Shown: piece by piece, positions 1 to 5,533 of the stretch | How positions within the stretch are numbered: position 1 is the first letter of the stretch | Layout: each line of letters opens with the position of its first letter | Source: Sedimentisphaerales bacterium | Lineage (GTDB): Bacteria; Planctomycetota; Phycisphaerae; Sedimentisphaerales; Anaerobacaceae | NCBI GenBank assembly: GCA_016933985.1 | Contig: JAFGTU010000550.1 | Span: 1 to 5,653, forward strand | Direction of reading: 5' to 3' | DNA: 5,653 bases | Notes under the pieces: generated by a model | What the model was told of the DNA's origin: nothing | The model's input: the letters and a program-made list of their open reading frames with translations, nothing else | Database searches by the model: none | Program-made: the position numbers and the translations under genes

Positions 1-1
1 G

Positions 2-1723
2 GCCAAGTGCGGGGTATATCACTCTCGGGCGGGCAACGGGATCTGCCATCAGGTTCATTTGGAGCGGTTCGGCAGGCCGGGGGCCACGCTTTTGGGCAGC
101 GATTCGCATACCCCGACGGGCGGGGGGATCGGGATGATTGCAATCGGGGCGGGGGGGCTGGATGTGGCGGTGGCGATGGCGGGCGGGCCGTTTTATTTGA
201 CCGCTCCAAAGGTGCTTGGCGTAAAACTGACAGGTCGGCTGAATGACTGGGTGGCGGCCAAGGATGTTATACTCAAGCTGCTGAGCATTCTTACGACGAA
301 GGGGAACGTCGGCTGGGCGGTTGAGTACTTCGGGCAGGGGGCGGCGACACTTTCTGTGCCTCAGCGGGCGACGATAACGAATATGGGAGCCGAGTTTGGC
401 GTGACGACGAGTATTTTCGCCAGCGACGAGCAGACAAAGAAATTCCTGTCTGCGCAGAAGCGGGGCAAGGATTATCAGCCGTTGGCCGCCGATTCCGATG
501 CCGAATACGACCGGGTGGTCGAGATAGATTTATCTGCGCTTGAGCCGATGGCTGCGTGCCCATCTTCGCCGGATAACGTCAAAAGCGTCGGGGAGATTGC
601 CGGGGTGCGAATCGGGCAGGTGGTGGTTGGAAGCTGCACGAATTCGAGCTTCGCCGATTTGATGATGGCGGCGAAGGTGCTCAAAGGGCGGCGGATCGAT
701 AATATGGTTGAATTCGCGGTGGCCCCGGGCAGCCGGGAAGTGCTCGCTATGCTGGCTGAGAACGGGGCGCTGGCCGATATGATTGCAGCGGGGGCGCGGA
801 TCTTAGAGAGCGGGTGCGGGCCTTGCATCGGGCAGGGCTTCTCGCCTGCCGACGGGGTGGTTAGCCTGCGGACATTTAACAGGAATTTCGCCGGTCGCAG
901 CGGGACGAAGGGGGACAAGGTCTATCTGGTAAGCCCGGAGACCGCCGTGGCCTCGGCGCTGACCGGGAAGATTACCGATCCGCGCGATTTGCCGGGATTG
1001 CTTGGGGCTGAATTTCCTAAGGTGGCGATACCGAAGGAGTTCGCCATCGACGATAGTATGATAGAAAAGCCGTTGCCCGAGAAAGAGGCGAGCAAGGTCG
1101 AGGTTTTGCGGGGGCGGACGATTGTCGTGCCGGAGTCGCCGCCGAGGCTGCCTGAGCGATTAGCCGGAAAAGTGCTGCTCAAGTGCGGCGATAAGGTAAC
1201 TACGGACCATATCATGCCCGCCGGCGTTTTTCTGAAGCTGCGGTCGAACGTGCCGGAGTACGCGAAGTTTGTTTTCAACTGCTTCAACGAAGAGGGCAAG
1301 GCCACATTTGCCGAGAAGGCGCTTGAGCTAAAGAGCAAAGGGGCAGCCGGGCTGGTCGTGGCGGGCGAGAGCTATGGGCAAGGCTCGTCGAGGGAGCATG
1401 CGGCTCTATGCCCGATGCACCTCGGTGTGCGGGCGGTGATCGCCAAGAGTATCGAACGGATTCACAAGGCGAACCTGATTAACTTCTGCATTGTGCCAAT
1501 AGAATTCGTCGAGCCGGGCGACTATGACAGGATAGAGACGGGCGATGAGCTTGTTATCGACGGTCTGCTCGAGGCAATCAAGAACGACGACGAAGTGAAG
1601 ATTGCCAGGATGGATGGATCGTTTGAATTTGTGGGCAGGTTGGAGCTTTCTGTGCGGGACAGGGCGGTGCTGCTTGCAGGCGGTCGGCTGAGTTTTACTC
1701 GTGAGCGTTGGAACCTGCGGTAA
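2..1723 (+). CDS. acn: Aconitate hydratase (aconitase), 5' end outside window
   Basis: This enzyme interconverts citrate and isocitrate via cis-aconitate in the cytoplasmic TCA cycle, using a [4Fe-4S] cluster. The reading frame is open from base 2, and recognisable aconitase sequence (AGNGICHQVHLERF) begins there. A start at the TTG at 59 would cut into the conserved domain, so the true start lies left of the window. The visible part has 573 residues; single-chain bacterial aconitases of this type have about 640-660, so roughly 70-90 are missing. Numbering visible residues from base 2, one sees the DSHT motif (34-37), the three cluster cysteines C212 (GSCTNS), C272 and C275 (SGCGPC), arginines R294 and R299 in NRNFAGRSGT, then a linker and the C-terminal swivel domain with TTDHI and YGQGSSREHAA (Y458, S462, S463, R464). 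Swivel fused to the catalytic part argues against a two-subunit isopropylmalate dehydratase. Homoaconitase is a less likely alternative. The TAA stop lies in a small hairpin. Confidence 0.95.
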   Translation, partial: AKCGVYHSRAGNGICHQVHLERFGRPGATLLGSDSHTPTGGGIGMIAIGAGGLDVAVAMAGGPFYLTAPKVLGVKLTGRLNDWVAAKDVILKLLSILTTKGNVGWAVEYFGQGAATLSVPQRATITNMGAEFGVTTSIFASDEQTKKFLSAQKRGKDYQPLAADSDAEYDRVVEIDLSALEPMAACPSSPDNVKSVGEIAGVRIGQVVVGSCTNSSFADLMMAAKVLKGRRIDNMVEFAVAPGSREVLAMLAENGALADMIAAGARILESGCGPCIGQGFSPADGVVSLRTFNRNFAGRSGTKGDKVYLVSPETAVASALTGKITDPRDLPGLLGAEFPKVAIPKEFAIDDSMIEKPLPEKEASKVEVLRGRTIVVPESPPRLPERLAGKVLLKCGDKVTTDHIMPAGVFLKLRSNVPEYAKFVFNCFNEEGKATFAEKALELKSKGAAGLVVAGESYGQGSSREHAALCPMHLGVRAVIAKSIERIHKANLINFCIVPIEFVEPGDYDRIETGDELVIDGLLEAIKNDDEVKIARMDGSFEFVGRLELSVRDRAVLLAGGRLSFTRERWNLR

Positions 1724-1732
1724 AGCCGCAGG
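1714..1732 (+). repeat. Perfect hairpin around the aconitase stop codon
   Basis: CCTGCGG (1714-1720) and CCGCAGG (1726-1732) form a perfect 7-pair stem with a 5-base loop, TAAAG, that contains the aconitase TAA stop (1721-1723). No T-run follows; the next bases are CTAAATAG. It therefore does not look like a standard intrinsic terminator. A dispersed palindromic repeat that came to supply the gene end, or a weak attenuator between this gene and the next, are possible readings. Confidence 0.55.
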
Positions 1733-1745
1733 CTAAATAGATTAA

Positions 1746-2264
1746 ATGGATGATAAAATTATAACGGTTTTTGGCACTGGGCGGGCTAAAGCGGGCGAGG
1801 CGGCTTTCGATCTGGCTTATGAAGTTGGGCGGGAATTGGCTCGGGCCGGGTTTACAATCGCTAACGGGGGGTATGGGGGGACGATGCTGGCCGGCGCAAA
1901 AGGTGCCTGTGAGGCCGGGGGCGAGGTTATCGGCGTTACCTGCTCGGCGTTCAAGGGCAAGGCCAACGAGTTTATCAGCCGGGAGATTGTTACCGGGTCG
2001 CTGAACGAGCGGCTTAGCAAGCTGGTGGAGCTGGGGCGGGCCTTTATTGTGCTGCCGGGCGGGACCGGGACGCTTTTAGAGCTGGCGATGGTGTGGGAAT
2101 TGAGAAACAAAGGCTTCCTCGACAGTGAAAAGCCGATTATACTTTTGGGCGGGTTCTGGAAGCCGCTGGTCGATGTTGTGGCGAGCGATGATTTCGAGAG
2201 CAGCCGATCCGTAGAGCAGGTGGACGGGGTAGAGCAGGCTGTTCGATTGATTATTGATGATTGA
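1746..2264 (+). CDS. LOG-family (lysine decarboxylase-like) Rossmann protein
   Basis: A 172-residue cytoplasmic protein of the LOG/SLOG superfamily. Canonical LOG members are phosphoribohydrolases that release free base from nucleoside monophosphates such as cytokinin ribotides; many bacterial relatives have no assigned substrate. Visible features are an N-terminal strand with a glycine turn (VFGTGRAKAG, about 8-17), a second glycine loop (NGGYGGTM, 40-47) and the signature PGGTGTLLE (104-112), whose E112 matches the catalytic glutamate. The usual 'MHxRKxxM' segment is here LNERLSKL: R89 is kept, but the following Lys is Leu, so canonical LOG activity is uncertain. The length is close to that of small LOG proteins. 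The ATG at 1746 gives a start just before the first strand; only weak AGG (1730-1732) precedes it. It lies 22 bases after the aconitase stop, so co-transcription is likely. The last residues (LIIDD) and the stop are encoded by a 14-base tandem repeat. Confidence 0.8.
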   Translation: MDDKIITVFGTGRAKAGEAAFDLAYEVGRELARAGFTIANGGYGGTMLAGAKGACEAGGEVIGVTCSAFKGKANEFISREIVTGSLNERLSKLVELGRAFIVLPGGTGTLLELAMVWELRNKGFLDSEKPIILLGGFWKPLVDVVASDDFESSRSVEQVDGVEQAVRLIIDD

Positions 2265-2273
2265 TTATTGATT
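2246..2273 (+). repeat. 14-base tandem duplication over a stop codon
   Basis: ATTGATTATTGATG (2246-2259) is followed directly by ATTGATTATTGATT (2260-2273), matching at 13 of 14 positions. The first unit encodes the last residues of the LOG-family protein; the second contains its TGA stop (2262-2264). The same bases give an apparent TTG-initiated N-terminal extension to the next reading frame, which is probably not translated. AT-rich low-complexity strings of this kind are common between genes in planctomycete-like genomes (general knowledge, not checked here). Confidence 0.75.
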
Positions 2274-2302
2274 ATTTCTTCTGGGCTCCGGGTTGTTTCC
2301 TG

Positions 2303-3496
2303 ATGGGCGAGCATTTGAAGGCAATTTCTTTCATGTTTATCACGAGCGTTTTGCTTGCGGGCGGGGCGTTTGGGGCCGGTGCGGGCGGGAAGGCTCTTGT
2401 GCGCGAGGGGGCTTCTATTGATGGGATGCAGGGCAGGCTCAGCCGGGTCGAGGCGGATGATGCGGGGGCTTATATGAGGTTTGAGGGGGATGATGTCTGG
2501 CTGTTCGAGCTTGGCAGCGACGTGAACGACTATCGCAGTGTGGTCAAGGCCGGGACGAAGCTTCAGGTTCTGCCGTCGAGCCGCCTGGAAGGGATGATTG
2601 CGGATTTCGAGGAGCATCCGGGCGGAACGTACCGGCTGTGGGCCAGGGTGACGAAATACAAGGGCGCGAATTATATCTTTGCCGACTTTTTCCTGCCTGT
2701 GGCGGAGCTTGCGCCGATGAATTTTGACGAGCCGAACGAGCCGGTTGAGCCTAATGTGGCAGCGCCGGTTGCGGCAGGAGAGGCGGCGGAGCCGAACGCA
2801 GCGCAAGAGCCGGCCGGGCTGAACAGCAAACCTGAGCCGAATGAGCCGGGCAAGCCGTCGGACAAGCCTGCCCCTTCTGTGGCTGCGGTGAAGAAGATTG
2901 AGATGCCGAAGCTGCTGCGCGATCCTAACGCCGTGCTGGTGATACCGCAGGACGTGTTGGATAAGCTGAATGGCAAAGAGGTAATCCTGCCGAGGAAGAT
3001 CGAGCCGCCGGTCAAGGAGATGCCGCGCAAGCTCGAACCGCGGCAAGTCGTTTTGCCGAAGAAGATAAAGGATGGGGCGAAGGACGAAGAAGGAACTGCG
3101 AAGGATTCAGGCCCGGCGCAGGACGTGCGGGACAAAGTCAAGAGGGATTCGGCGCGGTCCAATGAGACTAAGATCACGGCCGAGGGGCAAGCCGCCTCGT
3201 TCGAGCGGCCTGCGATGCGACTTGATGCGGTGCTGGCCGACCGGACCGCCGCTCTTTTGAAACAGGACAAGGGCCTGCCTGTATTTGTTCTGGATGCCCT
3301 TGGGATGAGCGTCGGGCAGACTACCCTGCATCTGCTCCCTTGTGACGCGCTGGAGTTGACCGAGTGGCAAGCTGCAGAGGCGCTGAACCGGCCACGATTC
3401 AAAATAGCGGGGATAAAGACCATGTACAGGGGCAAGGACTATCTCTTGCTCCAGAAGGCTACGCGCGTTTACGGGCATGGGAACTTCAGCAATTGA
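2303..3496 (+). CDS. Exported protein of unknown function with two similar domains and a long linker
   Basis: I do not recognise this family. From the ATG at 2303 the protein has 397 residues. It begins with a Sec-type signal peptide: K6, a hydrophobic stretch (about 7-24) and small residues suited to cleavage near 27 (FGAGA). Domain 1 spans about 31-135. Residues 136-300 are a low-complexity linker, first rich in Glu-Pro-Asn and Ala, then Lys-rich with a repeated LP(R/K)KI motif at 229-233 and 251-255. Domain 2 spans about 300-392. The domains look related: LQVLP (87-91) matches LHLLP (342-346), and YRLWARVTKYKGANYIF (110-126) matches FKIAGIKTMYRGKDYLL (366-382), suggesting a duplicated small beta-rich fold. 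No lipobox, catalytic motif or later membrane segment is visible, so a periplasmic or envelope structural/binding role is plausible but inferred. An in-frame TTG at 2261 would add 14 residues from the tandem repeat and push the signal peptide inward, so ATG 2303 is preferred. No strong ribosome site precedes it. Confidence 0.75.
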   Translation: MGEHLKAISFMFITSVLLAGGAFGAGAGGKALVREGASIDGMQGRLSRVEADDAGAYMRFEGDDVWLFELGSDVNDYRSVVKAGTKLQVLPSSRLEGMIADFEEHPGGTYRLWARVTKYKGANYIFADFFLPVAELAPMNFDEPNEPVEPNVAAPVAAGEAAEPNAAQEPAGLNSKPEPNEPGKPSDKPAPSVAAVKKIEMPKLLRDPNAVLVIPQDVLDKLNGKEVILPRKIEPPVKEMPRKLEPRQVVLPKKIKDGAKDEEGTAKDSGPAQDVRDKVKRDSARSNETKITAEGQAASFERPAMRLDAVLADRTAALLKQDKGLPVFVLDALGMSVGQTTLHLLPCDALELTEWQAAEALNRPRFKIAGIKTMYRGKDYLLLQKATRVYGHGNFSN

Positions 3497-3502
3497 CGCA
3501 TC

Positions 3503-3555
3503 AGCCACGAAGAGGCAAAGGATTATTAGCCACAAAGGCACCAAGACACTAAGGC
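3503..3555 (+). repeat. CCACAAAGG-type intergenic repeat, two imperfect units
   Basis: After the stop of the exported protein lie two related strings: AGCCACGAAGAGGCAAAGG (3503-3521), and another from AGCCACAAAGG (3528-3538) continuing through CACCAAGACACTAAGG to 3554. A purine-rich, C/A-punctuated tract then runs to the hisD start. Sequences of the form 'CCACAAAGGCACCAAGACAC' are, from general knowledge, recurrent noncoding repeats in planctomycete and other environmental genomes. Copy number in this genome cannot be judged from one window. It makes a spurious antisense reading frame (LVSWCLCG-like peptide) that should not be annotated. Confidence 0.5.
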
Positions 3556-3589
3556 TAACAGAAGACAGACGACAGAGAAGAAAAAAACG

Positions 3590-4915
3590 GTGAGCGACGA
3601 ACTTGACAAAATCCTAATCTCATCAGATGCCGGGGATTTCTCTAAGCGAATAGATGATCTGCATTGGAAGCTTCTTCGGGCAGCCAGGTTTGGAGGCTTT
3701 GATAAAGAAAGCAAGACCAACCGGGATGCAGTGCACAAGCTTCGGGGAGATGTTGACGAACATGGGTATGAGGTCGTGAGGGAATGGACAAAACAGTACG
3801 ACGGAGTTGACCTGAAGCGGGATGCATTCCAGGTGCCGGAAGGTGTCCTCCGGGAAGCTCACAAGCATATAGGACAGGAGTTGCTTGCATCAATCCGCAA
3901 GGCGATAGACAATGTGAGGGAGTACCAGGCGCGCATATTCGTTGGGGCCAAGACACACTGGTTTGGAAACACGGGAATAAAATACACGGTGCTACAACGA
4001 GTGGGCGTCTGTGTGCCCGGTGGCTCAGCTCCGCTTGCCTCGACCGTTATAATGACAGCGGTTCCAGCCCAGGTAGCAGGAGTCGCAGAGATAGTGGTGG
4101 TATCCCCACCGCGATACAACGGCGACATTCATCCGGTGACTTTGGGCGTCTGCTACGAATTGGGAATTAGCGAAGTTTACCGAGTAGGTGGAGCCCAGGC
4201 AGTTGTGACTTTGGCGTCAGACAAGGTCATCAAGAAGGTTGATAAGATTGTAGGCCCGGGCAACCAGTGGGTGCAGTCCGCCAAGAAAGAGGCGTTCGGT
4301 GGGGTTGATATTGACTCAGTAGCCGGGCCAAGCGAAGTTCTCATAATTGCAGATGACGGAGCGAACCCCTGCTGGGTGGCGGCCGATATGTTGAGTCAGG
4401 CAGAGCACGACCCCGGAAGCGCAGTCTTGTTTACAGATTCGGAGCACTTCGCCGGGCAGGTTCTTGCAGAACTAAGAAAACAGTTGGTGGAGTTGGGTCG
4501 CTGCGAGAGGACTACTCGCTGCCTGTTGGAGTTCAGCAGGATAGTCATTTTCGAGAGTATGACTGAAGTGATTAAGCAAGCGAACGAGTTTGCTGCGGAG
4601 CATCTGCAGATTCAGTGCGGCGAAAAGAGCAGGGAAATAGCCGACCAGATCGACAACGCCGGCGCTATATTCATCGGCGAGTATTCGCCGGTGGCGGTTG
4701 GCGATTACTGGGCGGGGCCGAGCCACACCCTTCCCACCGGACAGACTGCCAAGTTTTTCAGTCCGCTGAGCGCCAACGATTTTATCAAATCGACGAGCAT
4801 CATTGAGTACAGCGCCGAGCAGTTGGCTTCGAGTGCGGAGGATATTATTCGGCTGGCTGAGGTCGAGGGGCTGGATGCTCACGCCAGGAGCGTTCGGATC
4901 AGGCAAGAGGGTTGA
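3590..4915 (+). CDS. hisD: Histidinol dehydrogenase HisD
   Basis: HisD carries out the last two steps of histidine synthesis, oxidising L-histidinol to L-histidine through histidinal with two NAD+, in the cytoplasm as a zinc-dependent homodimer. The 441 residues cover the full family length. Visible motifs are VGVCVPGGSAPLAST (138-152), VGGAQAV (199-205), GPGNQWVQSAKK (222-233), DSVAGPSEVLIIAD (242-255), NEFAAEHLQI (332-341), GDYWAGPSHTLPTG (371-384) and EGLDAHARSV (426-435). By alignment with the E. coli enzyme, the zinc ligands are Q270, H273, D372 and H431, and the catalytic pair is E337/H338; all are present, as is H379. The GTG at 3590 is the only sensible start, since there is no ATG or TTG in frame near the N-terminus. 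Upstream is a purine-rich tract with only a weak GAGAAG-like ribosome site. No other his gene is in the window. Its coding strand is less G-dominated than the upstream genes. Confidence 0.96.
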   Translation: MSDELDKILISSDAGDFSKRIDDLHWKLLRAARFGGFDKESKTNRDAVHKLRGDVDEHGYEVVREWTKQYDGVDLKRDAFQVPEGVLREAHKHIGQELLASIRKAIDNVREYQARIFVGAKTHWFGNTGIKYTVLQRVGVCVPGGSAPLASTVIMTAVPAQVAGVAEIVVVSPPRYNGDIHPVTLGVCYELGISEVYRVGGAQAVVTLASDKVIKKVDKIVGPGNQWVQSAKKEAFGGVDIDSVAGPSEVLIIADDGANPCWVAADMLSQAEHDPGSAVLFTDSEHFAGQVLAELRKQLVELGRCERTTRCLLEFSRIVIFESMTEVIKQANEFAAEHLQIQCGEKSREIADQIDNAGAIFIGEYSPVAVGDYWAGPSHTLPTGQTAKFFSPLSANDFIKSTSIIEYSAEQLASSAEDIIRLAEVEGLDAHARSVRIRQEG

Positions 4916-5302
4916 ATTGCTTTTCTCATTAGCCGGTGAGGCCGGCGGCCAAAGGGATTGGCGAGCGGGACGGGATCACCGAGAGGGGGGAGGGCGTTCT
5001 ATTCTTGGCGGTTCGCTTCCGTCGGCTTATGGGCAGGTGAGACGACGGCGGTGGGGACAAATCACTACGTACGCAGGGCTTGGATTCCGCGCCAAGCGCG
5101 GAATGACCAGAGGGTGGGAATCTGCGCGATAGCGTCTATGGGCAAGTTCCAGCAGCGGGTAACCGGGGTGATGAGAGTGAGTTGCTGCGTTTTGCCGGGT
5201 CGTTGGGGTCCTATAAGGCGGGGATTGGGGTTGATATTATTGGAACAAGGGTCGGGCGGGGCTATTTTCTTTAAGCGTAGGAGGTAATATTGCAAGGGTG
5301 GT
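4916..5302. other. Gene-poor spacer after hisD
   Basis: No frame here has a recognisable domain. Readable frames such as those across 4803-5132 and 4958-5287 overlap hisD or the palindrome and have Arg/Gly-rich, unfamiliar translations. A small hairpin follows the hisD stop: GCCGGT (4932-4937) pairs with GCCGGC (4941-4946) around GAG. No T-run follows it, so termination here is unproven. The spacer also contains the REP-like palindrome at 5084-5104 and an AGGAGGT string at 5279-5285 with no good gene behind it. I see no tRNA, rRNA or CRISPR pattern. Confidence 0.6.
5084..5104. repeat. REP-like perfect inverted repeat
   Basis: ATTCCGCGC (5084-5092) and GCGCGGAAT (5096-5104) are perfect reverse complements around a 3-base CAA loop. 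The surroundings (GCTTGG before, GACCAGAG after) match the widespread noncoding palindrome whose six-frame translation reads like 'WIPRQARND' or 'GFRAKRGMT'. No T-run follows, so a dispersed REP/mini-element is more likely than a terminator. It lies midway in the hisD-pilM gap. Confidence 0.65.
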
Positions 5303-5332
5303 TTGGCTTATGGGGGGGCTGTTTTCTATATT
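5303..5332 (+). promoter_or_regulatory. Candidate sigma70-type promoter for the pilM unit
   Basis: TTGGCT (5303-5308) matches the -35 consensus at four of six positions, and TATATT (5327-5332) the -10 at five of six, with an 18-base spacer. It sits in one of the few AT-rich stretches of the gap. The predicted start, about 7 bases on at 5339, falls directly before the 5' strand of the outermost helix of the candidate leader RNA. The match was found by eye, and the promoter consensus of this organism is unknown. Confidence 0.4.
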
Positions 5333-5339
5333 TTAATTG

Positions 5340-5444
5340 GCATCAACGGGGTTTCCGGGCCTCGGCACAGGTATCGAGGCTGCTGAGAAGGCGAATTTGA
5401 TACAGGCGCGAGGCTGGAATCCCGATGTATCCGGGTAACGATGC
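5340..5444 (+). promoter_or_regulatory. Candidate structured 5' leader RNA upstream of pilM
   Basis: Three nested helices can be drawn. P1 is GCATC (5340-5344) with GATGC (5440-5444). P2 is CGGGGTTTC (5347-5355) with GGAATCCCG (5416-5424), nine pairs including two G-U. P3 is GCCTCG (5359-5364) with CGAGGC (5375-5380), closing a 10-base loop. The unpaired strand 5425-5439, between P2 and P1, reads ATGTATCCGGGTAAC. The structure would start at the predicted transcript start and end 89 bases before the pilM ATG. CTGAGA (5382-5387) and GGGTAA (5433-5438) recall thiamine-pyrophosphate riboswitch pieces, but the rest of that consensus is missing. The fold is inferred from pairing alone; there is no covariation evidence. 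Confidence 0.35.
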
Positions 5445-5488
5445 AGGGTGCGATTCGTCGGTTGTTGCGTGCTTGCGATGCGATGCTC

Positions 5489-5503
5489 GGCGGCTTCGTC
5501 GCC
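5489..5503 (+). other. Small hairpin just upstream of the pilM ribosome site
   Basis: GGCGGC (5489-5494) pairs with GTCGCC (5498-5503) around TTC, six pairs with one G-U. It ends 19 bases before the AGGTGA ribosome site. It could affect translation of pilM or belong to the leader's 3' part; it has no adjoining T-run, so it is not a convincing terminator. Confidence 0.3.
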
Positions 5504-5522
5504 CCTTATGATGAGGTTTTGC

Positions 5523-5528
5523 AGGTGA
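5523..5528 (+). promoter_or_regulatory. Ribosome binding site of pilM
   Basis: AGGTGA stands five bases before the ATG at 5534, a good Shine-Dalgarno match and the clearest one before a gene in this window. It decides the start: the frame is also open upstream with an ATG at 5483, but that start lacks such a site and would add residues not expected before the PilM N-terminus. Confidence 0.65.
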
Positions 5529-5533
5529 ATTTT

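Noticed and set aside
59..61. TTG as the start of aconitase
   Set aside because: The frame continues upstream to base 2 with conserved aconitase sequence, so the gene is cut by the window edge.
2261..2263. TTG start for the exported protein, overlapping the previous stop
   Set aside because: The added residues come from the 14-base tandem repeat and would move the basic start of the signal peptide 14 residues inward. ATG 2303 gives a normal signal peptide.
1817..3046. Antisense 409-codon open frame
   Set aside because: It lies opposite two well-supported genes, its translation is Arg/His/Leu-rich and low complexity, and it includes the antisense of the tandem repeat (NNQSSIIN). It is typical of a frame kept open by high-GC composition.
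4932..4946. Intrinsic terminator of hisD
   Set aside because: The short hairpin has no T-run after it on either strand; the only T-rich bases precede it.
4803..5287. Forward frames after and across the hisD end
   Set aside because: They overlap hisD in another frame or translate the REP-like palindrome, with Arg/Gly-rich composition and no domain.
5065..5295. Antisense 76-codon frame
   Set aside because: It runs through the palindrome (RAWRGIQALRT is its antisense reading) and has no recognisable similarity or ribosome site.
5340..5450. Thiamine-pyrophosphate riboswitch
   Set aside because: CTGAGA after a hairpin and a GGGTAA string are suggestive, but the conserved ACCTGAT and GCGTAGGGA segments are absent and pilM is not a thiamine gene.
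5340..5450. c-di-GMP-I (GEMM) riboswitch
   Set aside because: A pilus gene would be a natural target and CACAGG is present (5366-5371), but the GCAAA-containing first loop and the GACGCAAAGC segment are missing.
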